Of a DNA stretch of 64,000 nt, positions 52,292-61,256 are shown piece after piece. A program made the position numbers and the translations under genes. The notes under the pieces are model-generated. The model made no database searches, was not told the origin of the DNA, and saw only the letters and a list, made by a program, of their open reading frames with translations. Numbering within the stretch: position 1 is the stretch's first letter; every line of letters starts with the position of its first letter. This DNA comes from Kitasatospora sp. NBC_01250 (lineage in GTDB: Bacteria > Actinomycetota > Actinomycetes > Streptomycetales > Streptomycetaceae). Where the stretch lies: contig NZ_CP108476.1 of NCBI RefSeq assembly GCF_036226465.1, positions 6,200,001 through 6,264,000 on the forward strand, in the 5' to 3' direction.

Positions 52292-55027
52292 CTACGGCAC
52301 GGTCCACTTCTGCGCACCGGTGCCGTTGCAGTCGTAGATCTGCAGCTGGTTGCCGTCGGTGGTGTCACTGTTCGGCAGGTCCAGGCAGCGGCCGGAGGGC
52401 GGATTGAGCAGCGAGCCGTCCGGCCGCGGCCACCACTGCTGGGCCCCGGTTCCGTTGCAGGTCCACAGCTGCACCTTGGTGTTGTCGGCCGTTCCGCTCT
52501 GGGTGACGTCCAGGCAGCTGCCGAAGGCCTGGAGGCTGCCGTCGGAGGCGAGCGTCCACTGCTGGGCGGCGGTGCCGTTGCAGTCCCAGATCTGCACCGG
52601 GGTGCCGCTGGCGGTCTGACTGTGCAGCACGTCCATGCACTTGCCGGCCAGTCCGGTCACCTGCCCGGTGACCGGGGTGGCAGGACCGACGTCGAAGGAC
52701 GGTGGGGCGTCCGCCGCAGCCGAGCCCCAGGAGCTGGCGGTGCTGCTCAGCGCGTACTGCAGGGTGCCCCCGTTGCTGATGAGGCTCTCCGGCAGCCAGG
52801 GCTGGTCGGAGGGGGCGCCGTTGACCGTCAGTCCGGTCACGTAGGGCGCGTTGTCGGCGGCGGCCGGGGCGTTGAGGTTGATCACCACGCCGTTGCCGCG
52901 GGTGATCGTGACGGCGGGGAAGAGCGGGCTGGCCATGGCCAGTTCGGAGCGCCCCGGCACCTCCGGGTAGAGGCCGACCGCGGCCCAGACGGCCCAGGAC
53001 GAGAGTTCCCCGAGGTCGTCGTTGCCGGGCTCGCCGTTCGGAGCGTCGGAGAAGAGGGTCGTCAGCGCCTGGCGGACCACGGCCTGGGTGCGGGAGGGGC
53101 TGCCCGCGTAGTCGTAGATCCAGGGGGTGGCCACCGAGGGCTCGTTGCCCAGGTAGGCGTAGGGCGCGTTGGTGCCCGCGTTGAGGTGGCCGAAGAAGGC
53201 GTCGAGCCGGCTGCTCACCGCGCTGTCGCCGCCGAGGGTGGCGATGAGGCCCTGCAGGTTCTGCGGGACCAGCCAGGTGTACTGCGAGCTGGTGCCTTCG
53301 GCGAAGCCGCTCGAGGAGGTCGGGTCCTGGGCCTGGAAGCTGTGGTCGGTGTTGCGCGGACCGATGTAGCCGGTCCCGCTGTTGAGCAGGTTGCGCCAGT
53401 CCTGCGCCCGGTGCAGGAACTCCTGCCAGACCGTGGAGTTGCCCAGGCGCTGGGCGAGCTGGGAGATCGCGAAGTCGGCGCTGGCGTACTCCAGGGTCAC
53501 CGAGGCCGATTCCGAGTCGGCGCTGGCGGGGACGTAGCCCATCGCGTCGTACCCCTCGTGGTCGCCGCGCTCCTTGTCGTTCTCGGCCCCGGTCACCGCG
53601 AGCTGCAGCAGCGTCTGGGCGTCGAAGCCGGTGGCGCCGAAGGCGTACAGATCGCTGGCGATGATCGTCATCGGATCCCCGACCATCACCCCGGTCCCGG
53701 TGTTGGCCAGCGTCCAGCGGTCCAGGTAGCCGTCCTGCTGTCCCTGGTTGACGATCGACTGGCCGATGTCCGAGGCCTGTTGCGGCGCCAGCAGCGCCAG
53801 CAACTGGATCTGGGAGCGGTAGATGTCCCACCCCGAGAAGTCCGCGTACTGGGTGTGCCCGGCGGCGACCGTGTGCTGCTGGCCGTCGAAGCCGATGTAC
53901 TGGCCGTTCACGTCGCTGAAGACGCTCGGGTCCTGCAGCGCGTGGTACAGCGCGGTGTAGAAGGTCCGGGTGTCCGTGCTGCTGCCTCCGGAGACCGCGA
54001 TCCGGCTCAGCATGCTGTCCCAGCTCGCCCGGGTGGCCGTCTGCACCTGCCCGAAGGTGTCGGAGCCCTGCTCGGCCTGCAGATTGGCCTGGGCGCCCGC
54101 GACGCTGACGAAGGAGAGGCCGACGCGGGCGGTGACGGTCTGACTGGTCGTGGTGTCGAAGGAGAGCTGGACCAGGGAGCCGCCGGAGACGCTGGCCTGG
54201 CTGAAGGGGTGGTCGAAGGCGACCGTGAAGTACAGCCGGTAGTGGTTGCCGCTGTTGCAGAAGTTGCCGCTGTCGGTGTACCCGGAGAGCTGCGCGCTGC
54301 CCAGGGTGATGCTGCCGGTGGCGGCGTTGGCCGCGGTGCCCGCATCGACGGTGAGCGAGGCCTGCTGGCCCGCCGGGTAGCTGAACTGCGCGATGCCCGA
54401 GCGCGGGGTGGCGGCCAGGTCGGTGCGGATCCCGTCGTCCAGGGTGACCGAGTAGGTGCCCGGCGAGGCGGACTCGTTCGTGTGCGAGAAGGTCGAGGAT
54501 GCGACCGGTGTGCTGCCCAGGAACGGCATGAACGGGACGTTGTCGTAGTCGCCGCAGCCCGCGCCGGATATGTGGGTGAGGCTGAAGCCGTGGATCCGGT
54601 TGTCGTCGTAGACGTAGCCGCCTGGCTGCCTGCTGACCGTGTCCGGGCTCCACTGCACCATCCCGAGCGGGGCCACGGCGCCGGGGAAGGTATTGCCCGC
54701 CATACCCCCGCCGCCGTAGTCGTCGGTGGGTGACTGCGTGCCGACGAAGGGGTTCACGTACTGAGCCGGGTCGTCGACCGTGGTCGCGGCAACTGCTCCG
54801 CCCGAGGCGGCGGTTGTGTGGACGACGACCGGTTGCTGGGTGGCGGGGCGCCCTGCGCAGCTCGCCGCGACGAGTGTGGCGCAGGCGACCAGGGTGGCCG
54901 GGCCCTGCCGCCGCCAGGGGCGGGTTGTGCGCTTGGTGCGACAGGGACCGGTTGGCCGGGTGGGGTTGGACGGGCGGGACGGTGGGCGCACGGGGCAGGG
55001 GCGCCGATGGGATCTCAGGATGCGCAC
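52292..55027 (-). CDS. Secreted GH92 alpha-mannosidase with ricin-type lectin domain (911 aa)
   Basis: Calcium-dependent exo-alpha-mannosidase acting on mannose-rich glycans outside the cell. The signal region ends in lipobox VAASCAG (Cys57). GH92 motifs run from VNPFVGTQSPTDDYGGGGMA through FSGWDIYRSQIQLLALL and EGYDAMGYVP to YLGNEPSVATPWIYDYAG and PGNDDLGELSSWAVWAALG-like sequence, which hold the catalytic acid and base. The last 130 residues form a CBM13 domain with three QxW repeats (CNGTAAQQW, CNGTGAQQW, CNGTGAQKW). GTG 55027 has AGGAGG before it. Confidence 0.93.
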   Translation of the reverse strand: MRILRSHRRPCPVRPPSRPSNPTRPTGPCRTKRTTRPWRRQGPATLVACATLVAASCAGRPATQQPVVVHTTAASGGAVAATTVDDPAQYVNPFVGTQSPTDDYGGGGMAGNTFPGAVAPLGMVQWSPDTVSRQPGGYVYDDNRIHGFSLTHISGAGCGDYDNVPFMPFLGSTPVASSTFSHTNESASPGTYSVTLDDGIRTDLAATPRSGIAQFSYPAGQQASLTVDAGTAANAATGSITLGSAQLSGYTDSGNFCNSGNHYRLYFTVAFDHPFSQASVSGGSLVQLSFDTTTSQTVTARVGLSFVSVAGAQANLQAEQGSDTFGQVQTATRASWDSMLSRIAVSGGSSTDTRTFYTALYHALQDPSVFSDVNGQYIGFDGQQHTVAAGHTQYADFSGWDIYRSQIQLLALLAPQQASDIGQSIVNQGQQDGYLDRWTLANTGTGVMVGDPMTIIASDLYAFGATGFDAQTLLQLAVTGAENDKERGDHEGYDAMGYVPASADSESASVTLEYASADFAISQLAQRLGNSTVWQEFLHRAQDWRNLLNSGTGYIGPRNTDHSFQAQDPTSSSGFAEGTSSQYTWLVPQNLQGLIATLGGDSAVSSRLDAFFGHLNAGTNAPYAYLGNEPSVATPWIYDYAGSPSRTQAVVRQALTTLFSDAPNGEPGNDDLGELSSWAVWAAVGLYPEVPGRSELAMASPLFPAVTITRGNGVVINLNAPAAADNAPYVTGLTVNGAPSDQPWLPESLISNGGTLQYALSSTASSWGSAAADAPPSFDVGPATPVTGQVTGLAGKCMDVLHSQTASGTPVQIWDCNGTAAQQWTLASDGSLQAFGSCLDVTQSGTADNTKVQLWTCNGTGAQQWWPRPDGSLLNPPSGRCLDLPNSDTTDGNQLQIYDCNGTGAQKWTVP

Positions 55028-55032
55028 GGGTT

Positions 55033-55055
55033 CCTCCTACTGACTCCCCGTCAGT
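55033..55055 (-). promoter_or_regulatory. Hairpin next to the GH92 ribosome binding site
   Basis: On the minus strand ACTGAC-GGGGA-GTCAGT (55055-55039) directly abuts the Shine-Dalgarno AGGAGG (55038-55033). A stem this close could modulate ribosome access. Confidence 0.4.
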
Positions 55056-55146
55056 GTTCCCATGCGGAGGGTAGTAAATCTGAGGATCTCCCACGCAATC
55101 GGCGAATCTTCGGTACACTACGCCGCCACCCCTGCCTCCCGTCCGG

Positions 55147-56553
55147 TCAGTGGTGGAAGCCGCTCTCCGGCTCGATGCCCCGCTCCTGTGCCGGGCCCGG
55201 CTGGCGCGAGAGTTCGGGCAGCAGCCGGGCGAGGTCGGCGAGCAGCATGTCGGCCAGGTCCATGGTGAACCCGTTGCGGCAGACCATCCGGAGCACCGAC
55301 AGGTCCGTCCGGTTGTCCGGGAAGGTGTACGCGGGCACCTGCCAGCCGCGTTCGCGCAGTCGCCGGGAGACGTCGAAGACGTCGAAGGCCGTCACCTCGT
55401 CGGCCACCGTGAAGGCGAAGACCGGCAGCTCGTCACCCCGGGTGAGCAGTCGGAAGGAGCCCAGCTTCTCGACCTCGGCGGCCAGATGGCGGGCCACTCG
55501 GCGACAGGACTGCTGCACCGCGCGATAGCCCTCGCGGCCCAGCCGCAGGAAGTTGTAGTACTGCGCGACCACTTCGGCACCGGGCCGGGAGAAGTTGAGC
55601 GCGAAGGTGGGCATCTCGCCGCCCAGGTAGTTGACCTTGAAGACGAGCTCCTCGGGCAGTGCCTCGTGGTCGCGCCACAGCGCCCAGCCCACGCCCGGGT
55701 AGACCAGCCCGTACTTGTGTCCCGAGGTGTTGATCGAGGCGACCCGGGGCAGTCGGAAGTCCCAGAGCAGGTCGGGGTCGAGGAACGGCGCCACCATGCC
55801 GCCGGAGGCGCCGTCCACGTGCACCGGGATGTCCAGACCGGTGCGCTCCTGCAACTCGTCGAGCGCCGCGCAGATCTCCTGGACCGGCTCGTAGGAGCCG
55901 TCGAAGGTGGAGCCCAGCACGCCCACCACGCCGATGGTGTTCTCGTCGCAGAGCGCCAGGGCCGACTCGGCGTCCAGGTGGTACCGCTCGCCCTCCATCG
56001 GCGCGAGCCGGCACTCCACCTCCCAGAAGTTGCAGAACTTCTCCCAGCAGATCTGGACGTTGACGCCCATCACCAGGTTCGGCCGGGCCCCGGCGTCGTA
56101 CCGGTCCTGGTTGCGGCGCATCCAGCGGCGCTTGAGCGCCAGGCCGGCGAGCATGCAGGCCTCGCTGGAGCCGGTGGTGGAGCAGCCGACCACCTGCTCC
56201 GGGTCCGGTGCGTGCCACAGGTCGGCCAGGATCGCCACGCAGCGCCGCTCCAGTTCGGCGGTCTGCGGGTACTCGTCCTTGTCGATCATGTTCTTGTCGG
56301 CGCACTCGACCATCAGCCGGTCGGCTTCCGGCTCCATCTGCGTGGTGACGAAGGTCGCCAGGTTGAGCTTGGCGTTGCCGTCCAGCATCAGCTCGTCGTG
56401 GATCAGCTGGTAGGCGATGTGCGGCGGCAGCGGTGCGTGGTGCAGCCGGTGTTTGGGCGGAGCCATCCGCATCGCTCCGACCGGATCGGCCTCGCCCAGG
56501 AGGGCGTTGACGGCCAGTCGGTGGTCCGCGCTCGAGCCGGGGTGCAGCGCCAT
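55147..56553 (-). CDS. gadB: Glutamate decarboxylase (468 aa)
   Basis: PLP enzyme converting glutamate to 4-aminobutyrate with uptake of a proton. Family segments are LMLDGNAKLNLATFVTTQME, STTGSSEACMLAGLALKR, VHVDGASGGMVAPFLDPDLL and the PLP lysine Lys280 in SINTSGHKYGLVYPG. Full length, with the usual C-terminal region (MVCRNGFTMDLADMLLADL). It follows the sugar kinase gene by 39 bases on the same strand and precedes GH92. No antiporter gene gadC is near, so a role in GABA metabolism rather than acid export is likely. Confidence 0.95.
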   Translation of the reverse strand: MALHPGSSADHRLAVNALLGEADPVGAMRMAPPKHRLHHAPLPPHIAYQLIHDELMLDGNAKLNLATFVTTQMEPEADRLMVECADKNMIDKDEYPQTAELERRCVAILADLWHAPDPEQVVGCSTTGSSEACMLAGLALKRRWMRRNQDRYDAGARPNLVMGVNVQICWEKFCNFWEVECRLAPMEGERYHLDAESALALCDENTIGVVGVLGSTFDGSYEPVQEICAALDELQERTGLDIPVHVDGASGGMVAPFLDPDLLWDFRLPRVASINTSGHKYGLVYPGVGWALWRDHEALPEELVFKVNYLGGEMPTFALNFSRPGAEVVAQYYNFLRLGREGYRAVQQSCRRVARHLAAEVEKLGSFRLLTRGDELPVFAFTVADEVTAFDVFDVSRRLRERGWQVPAYTFPDNRTDLSVLRMVCRNGFTMDLADMLLADLARLLPELSRQPGPAQERGIEPESGFHH

Positions 56554-56592
56554 GCCTCAGAAGCCCTTCGTGGGAGACCAGGGCTTTCCACG

Positions 56593-58029
56593 CTAGGCCA
56601 TCTCAGCGATCTCCGGGTGGGTTTGGTCCCGCACCACGCCGTACTGCTGCCGAATGGCGGTGCCGAACGGCTGATCAGGATCTGGTTCGAAGGTCTGCGC
56701 CTCGGGCAGCTCCCACTGCGGCGGTTCGGGTGTGCCGGCCAGTGCCCAGGCGGCCTGCCGGGCCGCGCCGCGCGCCGCGTGGTCGCCCGGCGGCGGGATC
56801 AGCACCGGTACGCCGAAGATCGCCGGGGCGATCTCGCGCACTGCCGGCAGTCGCCCGACCGCCCCGAGCAGGAAGACCCGACGGACCGTCACGCCCCTGG
56901 CGCGCAGCGCGTCCAGCGCGTCGGCGATGTTGCAGAGCATGCCCTCCACGGCCGCCCTGGCCAGGTGCTCGGGCGTCATCGACTCGGCCCGAAGGCCCGT
57001 CAAAGTGCCTGCGGCGTGCGGCAGTCGGGGCGTGCGCTCGCCCTCCAGGTAGGGCAGCAGCACCATCCCGTAGGCGCCGGGGGAGGAGCGCAGTGCCAGC
57101 TCGCTCAGCCCCTCCAGGTCGCGCCCGAGCAGGTTGGCGGTGGAGCGCAGCACCTGGGCGGCGTTGAGCGTGCCGATCATCGGCAGGTGGTGACCGGTGG
57201 CGTCGGCGAACGAGGAGACGGTGCCGCTGGGGTCCACCACCGGCTGCTCGTGCACCGCGAAGATGGTCCCGAAGGCGCCGAGCGAGACCACCGCGTCGCC
57301 CGGCCGCAGGCCGAGGCCGAGGGCGGCGGCCATGTTGTCGCCGGTGCCGGCCGAGATCAGCAGGCCCTCGGGGGTGTGCCCGGCGGGCTCGTTGGGGCCG
57401 AGCACCTCGGGCAGCCGCAGCAGCTCGTGCCCGAGCGCCAGCTTGATCAGGTCCTGCCGGTACTCGCCGGTGATCGGCGACCAGTAGCCGGTGCCGGAGG
57501 CGTCGCCGCGGTCGGTGGTGCGCCGCTGCGGGTGGCCGAGCAGCTGCCACACCAGCCAGTCGTGCGGCAGCAGCACCTCGGCGATCCGCCGGGCGTTGGC
57601 CGGCTCGAACTCGGCCAGCCAGCGCAGCTTGGCGATGGTGTAGGTGGCGGCCGGGACCGCGCCGATCGCCTCCGTCCAGGCGGCCGGGCCGCCGAGCGCG
57701 TCCACCAGCGCGGCCGCGGCGCCCGAGGAGCGCGGGTCGGTCCACAGCAGCGCCGGGCGCACCAGCACGCCGCCCGCGTCCAGGCCGATCAGGCTGTGCT
57801 GCTGGGCGGAGACGCCGATCGCCCGCACACCCTCCAGCAGGCCGCCGGTGGCCGCCTCGCCCAGCGAGTGCAGCCAGGACTGCGGGTCCGCCTCGGTGGC
57901 GCGGGCCTGCGAGGCCTCGGAGGCCGGGTGCGGGGCCTTGCCGGAGCGCAGCACGGCCCCGGTGTCGGCGTCACACGCGACGATCCGGGTGCGAAGGGTC
58001 GAGCTGTCGATGCCCGCGACGATGGCCAT
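56593..58029 (-). CDS. FGGY-family sugar kinase, xylulokinase-like (478 aa)
   Basis: ATP-dependent carbohydrate kinase. The N-terminal phosphate-1 motif is AGIDSSTLRTRIVACDADTG. The sugar-site region is AIGVSAQQHSLIGLDAGG with LLWTDPRSSGAAAALVDALG. The C-terminal FGGY region includes LLPYLEGERTPRLPHAAGTL and RRVFLLGAVGRLPAVREIAP. Xylulokinase is the nearest group I can name, but substrate residues differ (QQHSLI instead of QMHGLV), so another pentulose or polyol is possible. ATG 58029 is chosen; no clear Shine-Dalgarno precedes it. It may be co-transcribed with gadB. Confidence 0.85.
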   Translation of the reverse strand: MAIVAGIDSSTLRTRIVACDADTGAVLRSGKAPHPASEASQARATEADPQSWLHSLGEAATGGLLEGVRAIGVSAQQHSLIGLDAGGVLVRPALLWTDPRSSGAAAALVDALGGPAAWTEAIGAVPAATYTIAKLRWLAEFEPANARRIAEVLLPHDWLVWQLLGHPQRRTTDRGDASGTGYWSPITGEYRQDLIKLALGHELLRLPEVLGPNEPAGHTPEGLLISAGTGDNMAAALGLGLRPGDAVVSLGAFGTIFAVHEQPVVDPSGTVSSFADATGHHLPMIGTLNAAQVLRSTANLLGRDLEGLSELALRSSPGAYGMVLLPYLEGERTPRLPHAAGTLTGLRAESMTPEHLARAAVEGMLCNIADALDALRARGVTVRRVFLLGAVGRLPAVREIAPAIFGVPVLIPPPGDHAARGAARQAAWALAGTPEPPQWELPEAQTFEPDPDQPFGTAIRQQYGVVRDQTHPEIAEMA

Positions 58030-58104
58030 GAGAGAGATCATGCCGCAGCCGGGGCCGCTCGTTCCGCCGTCCCGGGCAAGTGTTGCCCACTCGGTACGCC
58101 CGCC

Positions 58105-58126
58105 ACGGCCGGTGGGCCCCGGCCGT
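58105..58126 (-). terminator. Hairpin after the YtxH-like gene
   Basis: ACGGCCGG and CCGGCCGT (58105-58112, 58119-58126) are perfect arms with a six-base loop, 59 bases past the stop at 58186 on the minus strand. Confidence 0.5.
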
Positions 58127-58185
58127 CACCCACGGCGGCCGCCCGTGAGCGCACGGCGAGAGCCGGCCCCCACGGGCGGACCCGC

Positions 58186-58479
58186 TCAGGGGCGCACGGT
58201 GCCCCAGCTGTCGTCCGCCTCCCGCTTGCGGTTGAAGCAGGACACCCGGTCGGTGAGCGCGTTCGGCAGCTTCTCGCCGACCCGTCCGGTGACCGCGCCC
58301 ACCGCCTTGCCCGCCGCCGAGCCGGCCGACTCCTTGGCCCGCTGGGTCGCGCTCTGCACCGTCGGGTGCTGAGCGACCTTCTGGGCGGCGGCGGCGATCT
58401 GCTCATAGCGCTGCCGGCCGGCCCGGGCTCCCAGCACGTAGCCGGTCGCGGCCCCCACGACGAACGTCAGCTTCCACAT
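58186..58479 (-). CDS. YtxH-like small membrane-anchored protein (97 aa)
   Basis: The N-terminal hydrophobic segment (MWKLTFVVGAATGYVLGARAG) is followed by RQRYEQI and a long Ala/Lys-rich helix (AAAAQKVAQHPTVQSATQRA, GSAAGKAVGAVTGRVGEKL). This pattern is common in streptomycetes near tRNA genes and in general-stress proteins of the YtxH type. GGAGG lies eight bases before the ATG. Function unknown. Confidence 0.75.
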   Translation of the reverse strand: MWKLTFVVGAATGYVLGARAGRQRYEQIAAAAQKVAQHPTVQSATQRAKESAGSAAGKAVGAVTGRVGEKLPNALTDRVSCFNRKREADDSWGTVRP

Positions 58480-58653
58480 CTCTTGGGCCTCCACCCTCTC
58501 CACGCGGCGCCTGCCGCGATGCCCTACCCGTCCCGCCGGCCGGCGAACCGCCCCGCGTCCCGTCCAGCATCCCCGCCCCGGACCCGCGCGGCGCGCCGGG
58601 GCACGCCGGAGGGGGCGAAGCCGGCCCGGGGCGGGGCCGCTCCGCGAAAGCGA

Positions 58654-58685
58654 TTGGCGGAGCACCCCCCTGGATGCGCTAATGT
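58654..58685 (+). promoter_or_regulatory. Probable promoter of the tRNA-Asn pair
   Basis: TTGGCG (58654-58659) with GCTAAT 18 bases on (58678-58683), overlapping TAATGT. Transcription would start about 40 bases before the first tRNA. Confidence 0.4.
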
Positions 58686-58731
58686 ATGTCCCGCAGCAAG
58701 CGCCCGACAGTGTGCGCTGCGAACAACACAA

Positions 58732-58804
58732 TCCCGCATAGCTCAATTGGCAGAGCAGCCGACTGTTAATCGGCAGGTTATTGGTTCGAGTCCAATTGCG
58801 GGAG
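58732..58804 (+). tRNA. tRNA-Asn (GTT), copy 1
   Basis: 73 bases. Acceptor arms TCCCGCA/TGCGGGA with discriminator G. Anticodon stem GCCGA/TCGGC with loop CTGTTAA, so the anticodon is GTT. T arm ATTGG-TTCGAGT-CCAAT. CCA is not encoded. Confidence 0.96.
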
Positions 58805-58854
58805 CTCAAGCAACTGAGCCGGTGTCATCCGGTTCGGGTCGCTTGGCGCAGTGA

Positions 58855-58927
58855 TCCCCCATAGCTCAATTGGCAGAGCAGCCGACTGTTAATCGGCAGG
58901 TTATTGGTTCGAGTCCAATTGGGGGAG
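58855..58927 (+). tRNA. tRNA-Asn (GTT), copy 2
   Basis: 73 bases, identical to copy 1 from the D arm to the T arm. The acceptor stem is TCCCCCA/TGGGGGA, i.e. one G-C pair turned into C-G. A 50-base spacer separates the two copies. Confidence 0.96.
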
Positions 58928-59040
58928 CAGTCAGACGCCCTCCGGTCCGCCGGGGGGCGTTTCGTCGTTCCCGCCCCCGCCGCCGGCTCCTGCCGCCCCG
59001 GGGCGGCGGCCCGAGGGGGCCGACCCGCCGTCAGCCGGTC

Positions 59041-59808
59041 TCAGGCGGTGGCCTGCTGGTAGAGCGCCGAGACCCGGTCGTCGAAGCTCACGCTGTAGGA
59101 GACGTCCGGGCTGTCGCCGCCCTGCTGGTAGCCGCCGATCACGCCCACCACCGTGCCGCCGCCCCCGCCCGGTTCCAGGTCGGTGAGCCAGGGGCTGCCG
59201 CTGGTGCCGTCCGAGAAGCCGCCGCAGTCGAAGCGCTCCTGGGTGGCGCTCTGCGCGGTGGTCCTGGTCGAGCAGGTGATCGGCGCCTCGTGGTCGTACG
59301 GGTAGCCGGTGACCGTGACCGTCAGGTCGAAGCCGCGGTTCACCCCCAGCCGGTTGCCGCCCACCACGTCCTCGATCTGCTTGCCGTCAACGGGCTCGAC
59401 CGTGAGGAACGCCACGTCGTACTCCGGGTCGGCGTCCTGCTGCCAGCGCTCGTCGGTGATCACCCGGTCCACCGTCCAGGTGCCGAGCGCCGTGTCGCCG
59501 TTGCGGTAGCCGGGCGCGAAGGACAGGCCGGTCATCGGGGTGCCGTCGGCGTTGGTGACGCAGTGCGCGGCGGTGATCAGCAGGTCGCGGGCCGGGCTGG
59601 TCACCACGCTGGCGGTGCAGGAGCGGCTGGTGCCCTGGTCGGCCAGCAGCACCCCGACCCGCTGGTCGAGCGCGTCCGGTGGGGCGGCGCTGGCGCTCAG
59701 CCCGGGCGGCGGGTGGGCGCCGGGCGGCCGGCAGCCCGCGGCGACCAGGACGCCGGCCAGCGCGGCGCCGATCGTCAGCGCGCGGCGCGCCTGCCCCCGC
59801 CCGGTCAT
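59041..59808 (-). CDS. Secreted trypsin/V8-like serine protease, lipoprotein (255 aa)
   Basis: The signal peptide ends in lipobox LVAAGC (about Cys26). A Pro/Ala linker leads to a chymotrypsin-fold domain with catalytic His82 (LLITAAHCV), Asp131 (EYDVAFLTV) and Ser203 (SDGTSGSPW). One disulphide is likely (CTASV with AHCV). Related to the glutamyl endopeptidase and trypsin-like group. It is a tandem paralogue of the next gene (shared GVIGGYQQGG and SATQ motifs). ATG 59808 is chosen as the start of the signal peptide. Confidence 0.88.
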   Translation of the reverse strand: MTGRGQARRALTIGAALAGVLVAAGCRPPGAHPPPGLSASAAPPDALDQRVGVLLADQGTSRSCTASVVTSPARDLLITAAHCVTNADGTPMTGLSFAPGYRNGDTALGTWTVDRVITDERWQQDADPEYDVAFLTVEPVDGKQIEDVVGGNRLGVNRGFDLTVTVTGYPYDHEAPITCSTRTTAQSATQERFDCGGFSDGTSGSPWLTDLEPGGGGGTVVGVIGGYQQGGDSPDVSYSVSFDDRVSALYQQATA

Positions 59809-59929
59809 CCGCCGCACCCTTCGGTCCGCTCCGGGCGCGGTCGCGCCGGACGTCAGCCTCAAGATCTACCAGGCCGACACCGGCCCACGCCAGGTGCGGT
59901 CCGGTCCGGGGCGGGCGACCGGCGCCGGC

Positions 59930-60790
59930 TCAGCCGGTGGCGCGGTCGTAGAGCGTCTGGACGGCGTCGTCGAAGTAGCTGGTGTAGGAGATGTCCGGGG
60001 TGTTCCCGCCCTGCTGGTAGCCGCCGATCACCCCGACCACGGTGCCGGTCTTGGTCCGCGGGTCGAAGCCGGTCACCCACGGGCTGCCGCTGGTGCCGCC
60101 GGTGTAGTCGGGGCAGGCGATCCTCAGCTGGGTGGCGCTCTGCTCGGCGGTGGTGTTCATGCAGGTGATCGGCACGTCGGCGGTGCTCGGGTAGCCGGTC
60201 ATCCGCACCGGCAGCTGGTAGCCCTTGTCGACGCCGAGCTTGTTGGCCCCCAGCACCTGCTGCACCTGCTTGCCGCCCTGCGGCTGGACGACGGCGAAGG
60301 CCACGTCCAGGTCGGGGTTGCCCTGCTGCGCCCAGCTCGGGTCCACCGTGATCGCCGTCAGCGGCCAGACGCCGTTCGGTGCGTCCCCGCCGCGGTAGCC
60401 GGGGACGAAGACCAGGTCGGCCCGCTGGCCCACGCCGGGGTCGTAGACGCAGTGCGCGGCGGTGACGATCAGGTTCTGCCCCGCGCTGTCCACCACGCTG
60501 GCGGTGCAGAAGTGGTCGCCCGAGGCGTCATTGGTGAAGACCGCGCCGACCAGCGCGTTGACCGGGGTGGGGGAGGCGGTCCGGGTGGTGCCCTTGTGCT
60601 TGTCGAAGGCGGCCAGGAACCGCTGCTTGTTCCAGCCGTGGTGGTGCGCGCCCGGCGAGGCGCTCGCACCGGCCGAGGGGCTGAGGGAGAGCGCCTGGCC
60701 CGGTCTCCCGGCGGACGAACCACAGCCCGTCGCCGTGACCGAGATCACCATGACGGCCGCCAGGCCGAGCGGCACGCTACGCGCCGTCAT
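59930..60790 (-). CDS. Secreted trypsin/V8-like serine protease, lipoprotein (286 aa)
   Basis: Paralogue of the gene downstream. Signal peptide with lipobox TATGC (Cys23), then a Ser/Pro linker and a His-containing stretch (GAHHHGWNKQRFLAAFDKHK). The catalytic triad is His113 (LIVTAAHCV), Asp162 (DLDVAFAVV) and Ser234 (TGGTSGSPW). The end GTVVGVIGGYQQGGNTPDIS mirrors its neighbour. GGAGGGAG precedes ATG 60790. The pair lies between the tRNA genes. Confidence 0.9.
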   Translation of the reverse strand: MTARSVPLGLAAVMVISVTATGCGSSAGRPGQALSLSPSAGASASPGAHHHGWNKQRFLAAFDKHKGTTRTASPTPVNALVGAVFTNDASGDHFCTASVVDSAGQNLIVTAAHCVYDPGVGQRADLVFVPGYRGGDAPNGVWPLTAITVDPSWAQQGNPDLDVAFAVVQPQGGKQVQQVLGANKLGVDKGYQLPVRMTGYPSTADVPITCMNTTAEQSATQLRIACPDYTGGTSGSPWVTGFDPRTKTGTVVGVIGGYQQGGNTPDISYTSYFDDAVQTLYDRATG

Positions 60791-61034
60791 AAGACTCCCT
60801 CCACGGGCTCCTGAGGCACCAGCTTCACTCGGGCGGCAGTGCCCTGCCACCCCGGCGCCGGCCGGGCTCCGGGCGACCCGTGACCAGCGGGACCGGGCCC
60901 GGGAGCGCATTCGTGGTGCGCCCCCGGCGCGCACCACGGCTGATCGACCGGATATGCTGCCCGAGGCGGCCCAGCAGGGCCGTCTGTGCTGCGATGGACA
61001 GCCACTGTGGTGGCCAGTACCGACGCGGTGAGTC

Positions 61035-61108
61035 GGGGCGGTAGCTCAGCCGGTTAGAGCAGGGGACTCATAATCCCTGGGTCGTGGGTTCGAGTCCCAC
61101 CCGCCCTA
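61035..61108 (+). tRNA. tRNA-Met (CAT)
   Basis: 74 bases. Acceptor arms GGGGCGG/CCGCCCT (one G-T pair) and discriminator A. D arm GCTC-AGCCGGTTA-GAGC. Anticodon loop CTCATAA gives CAT. T arm GTGGG-TTCGAGT-CCCAC. The loop fits an elongator Met tRNA; a lysidine-modified Ile tRNA cannot be excluded. CCA is not encoded. Confidence 0.92.
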
Positions 61109-61256
61109 CTCCAGGATCCTCGGGGTCCATCCATCGAATCCCGGTGGCTGACCTGCGGAAACCCTCGCTCGCCAGGCCAGAGCATAGGGCACCGGGTTGC
61201 CTTCGGGCCCGGTGCCACGCCGGAATTCACCTCCTTGGCCGAACCGTTGGCGCCGG

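Noticed and set aside
55150..58854. 1234-residue open frame on the plus strand
   Set aside because: Antisense to gadB and the sugar kinase, whose motifs are intact; no coding signature.
58732..58927. tRNA direct repeats as phage attachment sites
   Set aside because: Both copies are complete functional tRNA genes 50 bases apart with no integrase or foreign DNA between them.
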